A stretch of 64,000 nucleotides of DNA, taken from NCBI RefSeq assembly GCF_002127325.2, contig NC_035443.2:119874462-119938461 (forward strand). The letters run 5' to 3'. Positions within the stretch are counted from its first letter, which is position 1. Every line of letters starts with the position of its first letter. Source of the DNA: Helianthus annuus (taxonomy: Eukaryota > Streptophyta > Magnoliopsida > Asterales > Asteraceae). The notes beneath the pieces are model-generated. The model was not told the DNA's origin. It worked only from the letters and a program-made list of their open reading frames with translations, and did no database searches. The position numbers and the translations under genes were made by a program. Positions 21,880 through 35,007 of this stretch are shown here, piece after piece.

Positions 21880-24307
21880 ACCCATACCCCCCTTGTTTTT
21901 CATACAATCAAACACACCCACCATCAAATAGATGCCTCTCTCTCTCTCTCTCTCTCGATTCCTAAGCAGTAACCACAAAAAAAAAAAACATTATCCTCTC
22001 AAAATGTTGCCTCTCATCTCTCTCGAACTATACAAAGAAACACAGAGAGTTCATGCTCTGGATTACACACATAAGTCAAAATCATGATCATCTCTCAAAT
22101 CCTCATTTTCTCAAAACAACAACACAGACACACAAACAAGCAGCTGACCCCCCTTCGATCTTCATGATTTCCGACAACCGGAGGTCACCGGCGGACCCCC
22201 ACCACGTCCGGTGGTGGTGAGCGGCGAAGAGAGAGAGAGCCGAGCAGAGAGAGAAAATAGAGCAGAGAGGAAGTACCGGCGGTCGGTACCATTGACCGCC
22301 GGACACTGTCTTTATCCGGCAAGTTCACCGGTCTCGAGTTCAGTTTGGTTGAAGTTCGGGTCGGTTTCAGGGGTTTCGGTGGTGGTGCGGTCACAGGAGC
22401 GGCAACAGACAAGCGGGTCGAAGGGAGGTGATGGAGAGGACCGGTGGTGGTGGTCAGCAGGCGGTCGAAAACTCGGACCGGCGGTCCTTGTCTCGGCCCA
22501 GCGATCTTCGTTTTGTCCGACAAGTTTTTCCCGGTAACTACCTTCCTCATTCATCTTTATTTCTTGTGAACATGAAGATGTTGATGTTATTACTTGGCTG
22601 ATGATGTTCGGGTCGCGTTTGGTCATATCTCGGGTCACAGATGGGTTCGGGTCAACTACTGGTCAACAGAGATGTTCGGGACAGATTCGGATTCGGTTCG
22701 GTCAGGCGGTTCGGTTAACTCAGTCAGCGAGTCAGCTCAGTCAGTGGTCGACTCAGGACAGACGAGTCCACTCGGTTTGGTTTGGGTCAGTCGGTTCGAG
22801 TCAGATTAGGGAGCGGTTCGGTCAAACTCGGTCAAACTCAGTCAACTCAGCGAGTTGACTCGGTCAGCTCGGCTTTCGACACAAAAAGATGGTAAAGATT
22901 TTACGGCACACTACATTTCATTATTCTTATAATCTTACTTATTCCGTGAACGAGCTCGAACCGATACGAACTAGTGCTTAATTTACATTTTGTCGCTTTT
23001 ACGAAAATTATACATATTGATATTGAGAATATTGTTGAGTTTGACAAAATATATCGACACGTGGTTGTCGGGGGCGTCCAAAAACAGAGGAAACTCTGCC
23101 CGTTTTTCGAGAAAATCCGCAAACACAAAAGGCGTTTTATTATAAAATCCAAACAACCTTCTATGAAAACAAATACAAATATATACTTACTTTCGACGAC
23201 ATTACATAACCTACAAAGCATGTTTATAACATTTCGACAAACCGCATAACAAAACTTGATGGTTTTATGAAAATAAATATGTTCAGTTATATTTATTTCC
23301 AAACAACGAACAACTCGGATTCTTTTCAAAATAAATATAGATATATATTTATTCCAAATATCGTACAACACGTTTTCTTTTACAAAAATAAATATGGGTT
23401 ATATATTTATTTTTCAAACATAACAACTCGACGATTCCTTTATAAGATAAATATAACTCTTCATATTTATTTTATACGCCTAAACGGCATATACGTATAT
23501 TTTTGGCAAATATACACAAGACGTGATATATATATATATATAATACAAGTTATTATATATTATTTTCATACGAAACGCGATACGAGTTTGTTATATGATA
23601 TTTTCATAGAAATATTCTTTTTATACACGTACGACTACTCGAGACGTCTAGCGCAATGATAACGATATATTTATATATTTTTATATAAATATTTATTTAT
23701 TTAATTATTTTAAGACTCTCAGAAACTAAGTCTTTTTCAAGACTTATTAAATTGCTGCTAACATTAAACGAGACTTAACACGTATAACTTAATCTTTTCC
23801 ATTAAGTTAACAACATACCGTTGAATCGTTCGATTAACGATTCGGTAGAGCTCGGTAACACGTAGTTACCGTTTTTGCTTAGAAACTTATTAGATATTCC
23901 GTGTTAGGAATATTGTAGGATGCACGCTAGCGAGTCTCATCTTGGAAGCGACATCACAAAGTCGTATTTAGCTAGCTTTGCACAGGAATATTCAGGCGAG
24001 TTCATAACCCCCACTTTTACTGTTTTACATTTTTGTAAATGTTTTCGGGGTGGAAAGACATGCACGTTTTTCAAGACATACACAGTTTTCGACAAACAAA
24101 GATTGTATATTTTTAGACAAAGTTTTGCAAGAACATACAAAGTTTTGAACAAACGCAAAACTCGTATTTCTAAATCATATCACGAATGGATTTCGAGGAA
24201 CTCAAATGATTTACGAAAGGTTTATACTAAACATACCGGTTTTTACAAAACAAATGCGTATTTTCGATATGTGAATGATTTTTCGTAACTAGGGAGTCAG
24301 AGTCAGT

Positions 24308-24416
24308 CAGGGTGGCTGGGTAGGTTCAGCCAGGGTGGCTGGGGAGGTTCAGCCAGGGTGGCTGGGAAGGCTCAGTCAGGGTGGCTGGGGAGGTTCAGCC
24401 AGGGTGGCTGGGGTGG
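24308..24416. repeat. 23-bp tandem repeat with hairpin unit in element I LTR 1
   Basis: Four full units and a partial fifth of CAGGGTGGCTGGG-GGTTCAGC. Where units meet they form CAGCCA-GGG-TGGCTG, a perfect 6-bp hairpin repeated every 23 bp. The same array begins at 31160 and 38003 in the other LTRs. Confidence 0.85.
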
Positions 24417-25259
24417 AATATATGTTACAGTAATTACGAGTACTTTATACATGGTATGGTTAGCGTAAGGAGGTTTACTACTTAGATCATGTGAGTGGGT
24501 AGGCGGAAACTTGAGGCCATTAATCCTCATGGTAGGACCGAGGGACAGGAGCGGTAGATCTATCTGGGTGTAGCGAGCCCAGCCCCAGGCCAAACAGAAC
24601 GGACCTCGGGGTGACTTTGTGCCCGACGCATAAATCCGCTAGGTTTGAGTCTTCCTACTTGCACTTCACACATATCAATGGCCTTGCAAACCATTGGTGA
24701 TCTCCTTTTCCTTATTTGCTACATACCAGGGATTTTATACTTACGGAAACTTTTAGTTCATACAAATTAACTACCAAGTTTTATACAAATCCAAAGAATT
24801 ATGGGGGTATAAAGTCAAGGTCAGGGTGGGCATTGACGGTTATGCGAACATTACAAATACAAGGCTTTACAAATACATGGTTTTATGAACATAACGTGTT
24901 ACACACACAACGTTTCCATATAACATGGCAAGAAAATGATTTTTAAATTCATTTTCTCAATACTATTTCAAAAACCGGTTACCAAAGATTTATTTCAAAC
25001 CTTTCACAACTCAAAAGATTTATTTCAGATCTTTTACAAACAAACTATGAACTCGCTCAACTTTATGTTGACTTTTTCGCATGTTCTTTCTCAGGTTGCT
25101 TTTCAAAGTCAAGGTACGGTTGGAATAGGAGGACCATTGGAGACTCGAGTACTTAGTGGGCGTTCAGTTTCTAGAAAGACTTAGCTTATTTGCTTCCGCT
25201 GTGCAATGAAGATACCAGTCCAGTCACGCCAGCTGTGATAATTTCGGGGTGTGACTGAT

Positions 25260-25272
25260 TGGTATCAGAGCT
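25260..25272 (+). promoter_or_regulatory. Element I primer-binding site (tRNA-Met)
   Basis: TGGTATCAGAGCT comes right after the LTR. A second copy is at 32112-32124. The third LTR has none, because the host element resumes there. Confidence 0.88.
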
Positions 25273-25545
25273 ATAGGTTACAGCGAATTAGGTTTCTGTT
25301 GTGATACCTAGGCTCTAACCTCACCTTTCCCCCTGGGGACTTAGATCATTGAGACATTGAACACATACAGAACGCCTAGTACTCGAATATGGTCTCCAAC
25401 CGTTGCCGAAAAACAAGCAGTCAAAATATTGTTTTCAAACATACGCTAAAATGGTGTTTTATACACGATACACAAAACAGACACATACAGTGCACAACAC
25501 TCTGAGAGTTTAGGAAGCATGCATTTAAGACCTTCGGAAAAGGGA

Positions 25546-25898
25546 ATTCAGTCTGAGAGGCTGGGAGGATAATCTAGTGGGACTAGGAGATTCAGTCTGA
25601 GAGGCTGGGAGGATAGTCTAGTGGGACTAGAAGATTCAGTCTGAGAGGCTGGGAGGATAGTCTAGTGGGACTAGAGGATTCAGTCTGAGAGGCTGGGAGG
25701 ATAGTCTAGTGGGACTTGGAGATTCAGTCTGAGAGGCTGGGAGGATAGTCTAGTGGGACTAGGAGATTCAGTCTGGGAGGCTGGAAGGATAGTCTAGTGG
25801 GACTAGGAGATTCAGTCTGGGAGGCTGGAAGGATAGTCTAGTGGGACTAGGAGATTCAGTCTGAGAGGCTGGGAGGATAGACTAGTGGGACTAGGGGA
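25546..25898. repeat. 44-bp tandem repeat, eight units
   Basis: Units begin with ATTCAGTCTG at 25546, 25590, 25634, 25678, 25722, 25766, 25810 and 25854. Each contains GAGGCTGGGAGGATAGTC and TAGTGGGACTAG, where TAGTC and GACTA can pair. The second internal region has the same eight units at 32398-32750. Confidence 0.9.
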
Positions 25899-26154
25899 AT
25901 TACTTGATTGCTTACTGGTGACTAACATGCTTATTTGATTATATGATCGATTATTTGTGCATGGACATCACGTAGGAACCGCGAATATTAACTCGGGTAC
26001 ACACTATTATCCACATTGTCTATGATATTTTAACTCCCCGAGCAGGCAGCCTACGCATAACAAAACGCTAGCGCACGGGAATACATGGAACTCAATTTTT
26101 ACGTCCACGGATGTCGGGGTACATCACCTTCTACATGGCACACGATGCTAGTGC

Positions 26155-27140
26155 ACAGGTATACGTGGAACTTAAGCTTATATCAACAGAGGTTGAAGTA
26201 CGTCACATACGACTATCGAGGCGAGGCCTTTGAAAAGACGCGATGGCGTAACTCAACGACGACGCTAGATTCCTGTCAGCAGGAGAATAACGGCCAGGAA
26301 ACGATAACTTGTCACGTGATCCTGCAACGACACGAATCACGCCTGGGAGAAGACGATTGTCTCCGCATTTCTCCCCCCCACCTAATTAATGACGAGTACG
26401 CTATGTTCTACATTCCATGGTAATGTCACTTAACAACCGGATATCACACGCAACCCCGGGTAAAGTCCTCAAAATTTCTTTTATTGAAGTTTCGACTTTT
26501 ACATTTACTGAGTAGATTTTCGTATCTCTACTCCTCTTAAGGGTCATTGTATCACGATCATTTCTTTACAAGTTACATACATGGTTTTTCGTTGTGACCA
26601 TGCCGAAAGTTTTCTTGTTGATACATATGTTTATTGTCGGATTGCGCACAGGTATACGTGGAACTTAAGCTTATATCAACAGAGGTTGAAGTACGTCACA
26701 TACGACTATCGAGGCGAGGCCTTTGAAAAGACGCGATGGCGTAACTCAACGACGACGCTAGATTCCTGTCAGCAGGAGAATAACGGCCAGGAAACGATAA
26801 CTTGTCACGCGATCCTGCAACGACACGAATCACGCCTGGGAGAAGACGATTGTCTCCGCATTTCTCCCCCCCACCTAATTAATGACGAGTACGCTATGTT
26901 CTACATTCCATGGTAATGTCACTTAACAACCGGATATCACACGCAACCCCGGGTAAAGTCCTCAAAATTTCTTTTATTGAAGTTTCGACTTTTACATTTA
27001 CTGAGTAGATTTTCGTATCTCTACTCCTCTTAAGGGTCATTGTATCACGATCATTTCTTTACAAGTTACATACATGGTTTTTCGTTGTGACCATGCCGAA
27101 AGTTTTCTTGTTGATACATATGTTTATTGTCGGATTGCGC
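26155..27140 (+). repeat. 493-bp tandem duplication inside element I
   Basis: CACAGGTATACGTGGAACTT starts both copies (26155 and 26648). The first copy runs to TGTCGGATTGCG and then begins again. The copies differ at only a few bases. The next internal region holds the same duplication at about 33007-33992, so the duplication predates the tandem amplification. Confidence 0.85.
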
Positions 27141-28155
27141 TAAAACCAAGTTCAATTTGTTTGAACTTGTCCATTACACACGTTCGATTCAAAACACCAT
27201 ATGATGTATTGAAAATATCATATATAAAAATCGTTTTAACAAATGTTTTATTTGTTTCGAGTAGAAGTAAGGTTGTTTGACATTCGACTCCACTAAATTG
27301 TTTGTTGATTTCGACACTTTATGGTGGTATCTTTCACTTATTTGAAGCTTGCGCTAAACTCGTTACACATCTCATACACGGATTTAATTATTGAATTGCT
27401 TTAAATCCGCTTTGGTTTATCACATTACAACGGTCTTAATACAATAGTGTGTTAAGACAATGGTACACGAATTCATTTTTACATTCCGGTGTACCTACTA
27501 ACGGTTCTTTCATTATCGATCGAAAATTTTGCGATATCCATTGCTTCTTCACCTTCAATCGAAAACATTATTTCTTTGATGTTCAAATTTCAATTGGAAA
27601 TTCTATGATGTCATTTGAAACAAACTTTCGGATTCACCTTATTACGCTTTCATTTGACTTCAAACACGGTGGATTTGTTTGATCACCGCTATTATTGAAT
27701 TATTTGAATCACTACGACACCTTGTGGTGTCAGTACAAACTTGTAGCTTGGGCTAATCATGATTGAGCGTTTCATGCAAAACACAGGTGATACTTGTTCG
27801 ATCACCCCTATTATTGAATCGTTTCATTCATTGCGACACCTTGTGGCGTCGGTATGACTTGCAGCTTGCGCTGATCACGATCGAACGTTTCATGCAAATC
27901 ATTACATTTGAGATTGTTGATTCTAAGTTCATCCAGTGGATGTTATTGCTTCTAGAACTCATTTACATGTTATAAACGTTCACATGGAATTCGATTGGTC
28001 GAAGATCCTGCTCATTGTTGGATCCTGTTAACTTAGTCAAACTAGTGACTGCATCTATACATCTTGTTTCCCTTGACATCAACTCTTGAAACACAATTCT
28101 GAAGAGATAACATAATCTAAATTTCGAGGACGAAATTTCTGTAACAGGGGGAGAA

Positions 28156-31100
28156 TGTGACAACCGGTAATTTACACTCTTAATTACGTGATTAACAGAT
28201 AATTAACGCGATAATAGATAGTGTTTACGACGCTAATTAACTAAATTAGACCGTTGGAGTGCCCAGGAACGTTTGTTCAGCTATACAGTGCGCGTGTGGT
28301 GGTTTACGGAAAATCTGCTGAATATTACGCGACAACGGACCGATACCGTACAAAATACTGACGACACCGACAAATATGGATGTTACACGAACATTTTGTG
28401 CTTATGAAGTTTGGGTTGCAATATCAGGTCTCGCAGGAATTGCGGGCCACTTACACATGAGATGGGCTTGTGGGCCCTGGACCAAAGCCCAAAACTCGCA
28501 AGCCTAAACCTACACATAATATACTAGATCTATTGCTTAAAGATCAATACAAAATCTTGCTAAATCCCTAAAAATCTATGCAAAATCTCATCAAATCTAT
28601 ACATAAGATTATGTTTCAAGATTTGATACACACAAGATCTATAGAAGATTTCTATAAAATCTGTTGAAGATTTACACAATCTCCATAAAATTCTTTACAA
28701 GATCTCTAAAGATCCTCACCTCTCTATATAAGGACCCATACCCCCCTTGTTTTTCATACAATCAAACACACCCACCATCAAATAGATGCCTCTCTCTCTC
28801 TCTCTCTCGATTCCTAAGCTGTAACCACAAAAAAAAAAAAAAAACATTATCCTCTCAAAATGTTGCCTCTCATCTCTCTCGAACTATACAAAGAAACACA
28901 GAGTGTTCATGCTCTCGATTACACACATAAGTCAAAATCATGATCATCTCTCAAATCCTCATTTTCTCAAAACAACAACACAGACACACAAACAAGCAGC
29001 TGACCCCCCTTCGATCTTCATGATTTCCGACAACCGGAGGTCACCGGCGGACCCCCACCACGTCCGGTGGTGGTGAGCGGCGAAGAGAGAGAGAGCCGAG
29101 CAGAGAGAGAAAATCGAGCAGAGAGGAAGTACCGGCGGTCGGTACCATTGACCGCCGGACACTGTCTTTATCCGGCAAGTTCACCGGTCTCGAGTTCAGT
29201 TTGGTTGAAGTTCGGGTCGGTTTCAGGGGTTTTGGTGGTGGTGCGGTCACAGGAGCGGCAACAGACAAGCGGGTCGAAGGGAGGTGATGGAGAGGACCGG
29301 TGGTGGTGGTCAGCAGGCGGTCGAAAACTCGGACCGGCGGTCCTTGTCTCGGCCCAGCGATCTTCGTTTTGTCCGACAAGTTTTTCCCAGTAACTACCTT
29401 CCTCATTCATCTTTATTTCTTGTGAACATGAAGATGTTGATGTTATTACTTGGCTGATGATGTTCGGGTCGCGTTTGGTCATATCTCGGGTCACAGATGG
29501 GTTCGGGTCAACTACTGGTCAACAGAGATGTTCGGGACAGATTCGGATTCGGTTCGGTCAGGCGGTTCGGTTAACTCAGTCAGCGAGTCAGCTCAGTCAG
29601 TGGTCGACTCAGGACAGACGAGTCCACTCGGTTTGGTTTGGGTCAGTCGGTTCGAGTCAGATTAGGGAGCGGTTCGGTCAAACTCGGTCAAACTCAGTCA
29701 ACTCAGCGAGTTGACTCGGTCAGCTCGGCTTTCGACACAAAAAGATGGTAAAGATTTTACGGCACACTACATTTCATTATTCTTATAATCTTACTTATTC
29801 CGTGAACGAGCTCGAACCGATACGAACTAGTGCTTAATTTACATTTTGTCGCTTTTACGAAAATTATACATATTGATATTGAGAATATTGTTGAGTTTGA
29901 CAAAATATATCGACACGTGGTTGTCGGGGGCGTCCAAAAACAGAGGAAACTCTGCCCGTTTTTCGAGAAAATCCGCAAACACAAAAGGCGTTTTATTATA
30001 AAATCCAAACAACCTTCTATGAAAACAAATACAAATATATACTTACTTTCGACGACATTACATAACCTACAAAGCATGTTTATAACATTTCGACAAACCG
30101 CATAACAAAACTTGATGGTTTTATGAAAATAAATATGTTCAGTTATATTTATTTCCAAACAACGAACAACTCGGATTCTTTTCAAAATAAATATAGATAT
30201 ATATTTATTCCAAATATCGTACAACACGTTTTCTTTTACAAAAATAAATATGGGTTATATATTTATTTTTCAAACATAACAACTCGACGATTCCTTTATA
30301 AGATAAATATAACTCTTCATATTTATTTTATACGCCTAAACGGCATATACGTATATTTTTGGCAAATATACACAAGACGTGATATATATATATAATACAA
30401 GTTATTATATATTATTTTCATACGAAACGCGATACGAGTTTGTTATATGATATTTTCATAGAAATATTCTTTTTATACACGTACGACTACTCGAGACGTC
30501 TAGCGCAATGATAACGATATATTTATATATTTTTATATAAATATTTATTTATTTAATTATTTTAAGACTCTCAGAAACTAAGTCTTTTTCAAGACTTATT
30601 AAATTGCTGCTAACATTAAACGAGACTTAACACGTATAACTTAATCTTTTCCATTAAGTTAACAACATACCGTTGAATCGTTCGATTAACGATTCGGTAG
30701 AGCTCGGTAACACGTAGTTACCGTTTTTGCTTAGAAACTTATTAGATATTCCGTGTTAGGAATATTGTAGGATGCACGCTAGCGAGTCTCATCTTGGAAG
30801 CGACATCACAAAGTCGTATTTAGCTAGCTTTGCACAGGAATATTCAGGCGAGTTCATAACCCCCACTTTTACTGTTTTACATTTTTGTAAATGTTTTCGG
30901 GGTGGAAAGACATGCACGTTTTTCAAGACATACACAGTTTTCGACAAACAAAGATTGTATATTTTTAGACAAAGTTTTGCAAGAACATACAAAGTTTTGA
31001 ACAAACGCAAAACTCGTATTTCTAAATCATATCACGAATGGATTTCGAGGAACTCAAATGATTTACGAAAGGTTTATACTAAACATACCGGTTTTTACAA

Positions 31101-32108
31101 AACAAATGCGTATTTTCGATATGTGAATGATTTTTCGTAACTAGGGAGTCAGAGTCAGTCAGGGTGGCTGGGTAGGTTCAGCCAGGGTGGCTGGGGAGGT
31201 TCAGCCAGGGTGGCTGGGAAGGCTCAGTCAGGGTGGCTGGGGAGGTTCAGCCAGGGTGGCTGGGGTGGAATATATGTTACAGTAATTACGAGTACTTTAT
31301 ACATGGTATGGTTAGCGTAAGGAGGTTTACTACTTAGATCATGTGAGTGGGTAGGCGGAAACTTGAGGCCATTAATCCTCATGGTAGGACCGAGGGACAG
31401 GAGCGGTAGATCTATCTGGGTGTAGCGAGCCCAGCCCCAGGCCAAACAGAACGGACCTCGGGGTGACTTTGTGCCCGACGCATAAATCCGCTAGGTTTGA
31501 GTCTTCCTACTTGCACTTCACACATATCAATGGCCTTGCAAACCATTGGTGATCTCCTTTTCCTTATTTGCTACATACCAGGGATTTTATACTTACGGAA
31601 ACTTTTAGTTCATACAAATTAACTACCAAGTTTTATACAAATCCAAAGAATTATGGGGGTATAGAGTCAAGGTCAGGGTGGGCATTGACGGTTATGCGAA
31701 CATTACAAATACAAGGCTTTACAAATACATGGTTTTATGAACATAACGTGTTACACACACAACGTTTCCATATAACATGGCAAGAAAATGATTTTTAAAT
31801 TCATTTTCTCAATACTATTTCAAAAACCGGTTACCAAAGATTTATTTCAAACCTTTCACAACTCAAAAGATTTATTTCAGATCTTTTACAAACAAACTAT
31901 GAACTCGCTCAACTTTATGTTGACTTTTTCGCATGTTCTTTCTCAGGTTGCTTTTCAAAGTCAAGGCACGGTTGGAATAGGAGGACCATTGGAGACTCGA
32001 GTACTTAGTGGGCGTTCAGTTTCTAGAAAGACTTAGCTTATTTGCTTCCGCTGTGCAATGAAGATACCAGTCCAGTCACGCCAGCTCTGATAATTTCGGG
32101 GTGTGACT
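28156..32108 (+). repeat. Element I LTR 2
   Basis: Near-identical to LTR 1, with a shorter TA run near 30383 and a longer A run near 28830. It is shared by the two internal regions, as expected for a tandem array made by unequal LTR recombination. Confidence 0.88.
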
Positions 32109-35007
32109 GATTGGTATCAGAGCTATAGGTTACAGCGAATTAGGTTTCTGTTGTGATACCTAGGCTCTAACCTCACCTTTCCCCCTGGGGACTTAGATCA
32201 TTGAGACATTGAACACATACAGAACGCCTAGTACTCGAATATGGTCTCCAACCGTTGCCGAAAAACAAGCAGTCAAAATATTGTTTTCAAACATACGCTA
32301 AAATGGTGTTTTATACACGATACACAAAACAGACACATACAGTGCACAACACTCTGAGAGTTTAGGAAGCATGCATTTAAGACCTTCGGAAAAGGGAATT
32401 CAGTCTGAGAGGCTGGGAGGATAATCTAGTGGGACTAGGAGATTCAGTCTGAGAGGCTGGGAGGATAGTCTAGTGGGACTAGAAGATTCAGTCTGAGAGG
32501 CTGGGAGGATAGTCTAGTGGGACTAGAGGATTCAGTCTGAGAGGCTGGGAGGATAGTCTAGTGGGACTAGGAGATTCAGTCTGAGAGGCTGGGAGGATAG
32601 TCTAGTGGGACTAGGAGATTCAGTCTGGGAGGCTGGAAGGATAGTCTAGTGGGACTAGGAGATTCAGTCTGGGAGGCTGGAAGGATAGTCTAGTGGGACT
32701 AGGAGATTCAGTCTGAGAGGCTGGGAGGATAGACTAGTGGGACTAGGGGAATTACTTGATTGCTTACTGGTGACTAACATGCTTATTTGATTATATGATC
32801 GATTATTTGTGCATGGACATCACGTAGGAACCGCGAATATTAACTCGGGTACACACTATTATCCACATTGTCTATGATATTTTAACTCCCCGAGCAGGCA
32901 GCCTACGCATAACAAAACGCTAGCGCACGGGAATACATGGAACTCAATTTTTACGTCCACGGATGTCGGGGTACATCACCTTCTACATGGCACACGATGC
33001 TAGTGCACAGGTATACGTGGAACTTAAGCTTATATCAACAGAGGTTGAAGTACGTCACATACGACTATCGAGGCGAGGCCTTTGAAAAGACGCTATGGCG
33101 TAACTCAACGACGACGCTAGATTCCTGTCAGCAGGAGAATAACGGCCAGGAAACGATAACTTGTCACGTGATCCTGCAACGACACGAATCACGCCTGGGA
33201 GAAGACGATTGTCTCCGCATTTCTCCCCCCCACCTAATTAATGACGAGTACGCTATGTTCTACATTCCATGGTAATGTCACTTAACAACCGGATATCACA
33301 CGCAACCCCGGGTAAAGTCCTCAAAATTTCTTTTATTGAAGTTTCGACTTTTACATTTACTGAGTAGATTTTCGTATCTCTACTCCTCTTAAGGGTCATT
33401 GTATCACGATCATTTCTTTACAAGTTACATACATGGTTTTTCGTTGTGACCATGCCGAAAGTTTTCTTGTTGATACATATGTTTATTGTCGGATTGCGCA
33501 CAGGTATACGTGGAACTTAAGCTTATATCAACAGAGGTTGAAGTACGTCACATACGACTATCGAGGCGAGGCCTTTGAAAAGACGCGATGGCGTAACTCA
33601 ACGACGACGCTAGATTCCTGTCAGCAGGAGAATAACGGCCAGGAAACGATAACTTGTCACGCGATCCTGCAACGACACGAATCACGCCTGGGAGAAGACG
33701 ATTGTCTCCGCATTTCTCCCCCCCACCTAATTAATGACGAGTACGCTATGTTCTACATTCCATGGTAATGTCACTTAACAACCGGATATCACACGCAACC
33801 CCGGGTAAAGTCCTTAAAATTTCTTTTATTGAAGTTTCGACTTTTACATTTACTGAGTAGATTTTCGTATCTCTACTCCTCTTAAGGGTCATTGTATCAC
33901 GATCATTTCTTTACAAGTTACATACATGGTTTTTCGTTGTGACCATGCCGAAAGTTTTCTTGTTGATACATATGTTTATTGTCGGATTGCGCTAAAACCA
34001 AGTTCAATTTGTTTGAACTTGTCCATTACACACGTTCGATTCAAAACACCATATGATGTATTGAAAATATCATATACAAAAATCGTTTTAACAAATGTTT
34101 TATTTGTTTCGAGTAGAAGTAAACTTGTTTGACATTCGACTCCACTAAATTGTTTGTTGATTTCGACACCTTATGGTGGTATCTTTCACTTATTTGAAGC
34201 TTGCGCTAAACTCGTTACACATCTCATACACGGATTTAATTATTGAATTGCTTTAAATCCGCTTTGGTTTATCACATTACAACGGTCTTAATACAATAGT
34301 GTGTTAAGACAATGGTACACGAATTCATTTTTACATTCCGGTGTACCTACTAACGGTTCTTTCATTATCGATCGAAAATTTTGCGATATCCATTGCTTCT
34401 TCACCTTCAATCGAAAACATTATTTCTTTGATGTTCAAATTTCAATTGGAAATTCTATGATGTCATTTGAAACAAACTTTCGGATTCACCTTATTACGCT
34501 TTCATTTGACTTCAAACACGGTGGATTTGTTTGATCACCGCTATTATTGAATTATTTGAATCACTACGACACCTTGTGGTGTCAGTACAAACTTGTAGCT
34601 TGGGCTAATCATGATTGAGCGTTTCATGCAAAACACAGGTGATACTTGTTCGATCACCCCTATTATTGAATCGTTTCATTCATTGCGACACCTTGTGGCG
34701 TCGGTATGACTTGCAGCTTGCGCTGATCACGATCGAACGTTTCATGCAAATCATTACATTTGAGATTGTTGATTCTAAGTTCATCCAGTGGATGTTATTG
34801 CTTCTAGAACTCATTTACATGTTATAAACGTTCACATGGAATTCGATTGGTCGAAGATCCTGTTCATTGTTGGATCCTGTTAACTTAGTCAAACTAGTGA
34901 CTGCATCTATACATCTTGTTTCCCTTGACATCAACTCTTGAAACACAATTCTGAAGAGATAACATAATCTAAATTTCGAGGACGAAATTTCTGTAACAGG
35001 GGGAGAA
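32109..35007 (+). other. Element I internal region (copy 3), non-coding
   Basis: Same content as copy 2, including the primer site, the eight-unit 44-bp repeat (32398-32750), the 493-bp duplication and the terminal hairpin (34971-34990). A few substitutions separate the two, for example near 33094. Confidence 0.82.

Larger units (their letters stand above)
21302..25256 (+). repeat. Element I LTR 1
   Basis: Starts TGTGACAACCGG and ends TTTCGGGGTGTGACT just before the primer site, about 3.95 kb, unusually long. It contains a TATA box (21870-21879), a CT microsatellite (about 21936-21956), a GC-rich leader (about 22150-22520), a region of repeated GGTTCGGTCA/CTCAGTCAG words (about 22640-22880) and a 23-bp tandem repeat (24308-24416). 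Small open frames inside it recur in every copy but show no domains. Confidence 0.88.
25257..28155 (+). other. Element I internal region (copy 2), non-coding
   Basis: The primer site TGGTATCAGAGCT is at 25260-25272. It is followed by unique sequence, a 44-bp tandem repeat (25546-25898), a 493-bp tandem duplication (26155-27140) and the hairpin-polypurine end (28119-28155). The frames of 112 and 111 codons (26085-26423 and 26581-26916) share a C-terminal part because of the duplication and match no family I know. There is no gag knuckle, protease, reverse transcriptase or integrase. Confidence 0.8.

Noticed and set aside
21936..21956. CT and A microsatellites in the element I leader as functional signals
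   Set aside because: Their length varies between the three otherwise near-identical LTRs, as expected of unstable simple repeats.
22103..23371. Several 67-156-codon frames repeated in each element I LTR
   Set aside because: They recur only because the LTR recurs, overlap each other on both strands, and show no recognisable protein features.
25546..25898. Regular direct repeats that look like a CRISPR array
   Set aside because: The units are contiguous 44-bp near-copies without unique spacers, inside a plant LTR element.
26085..26916. 112- and 111-codon frames in element I as accessory genes
   Set aside because: They share a tail only through the 493-bp duplication, and I found no motif or codon pattern supporting selection.
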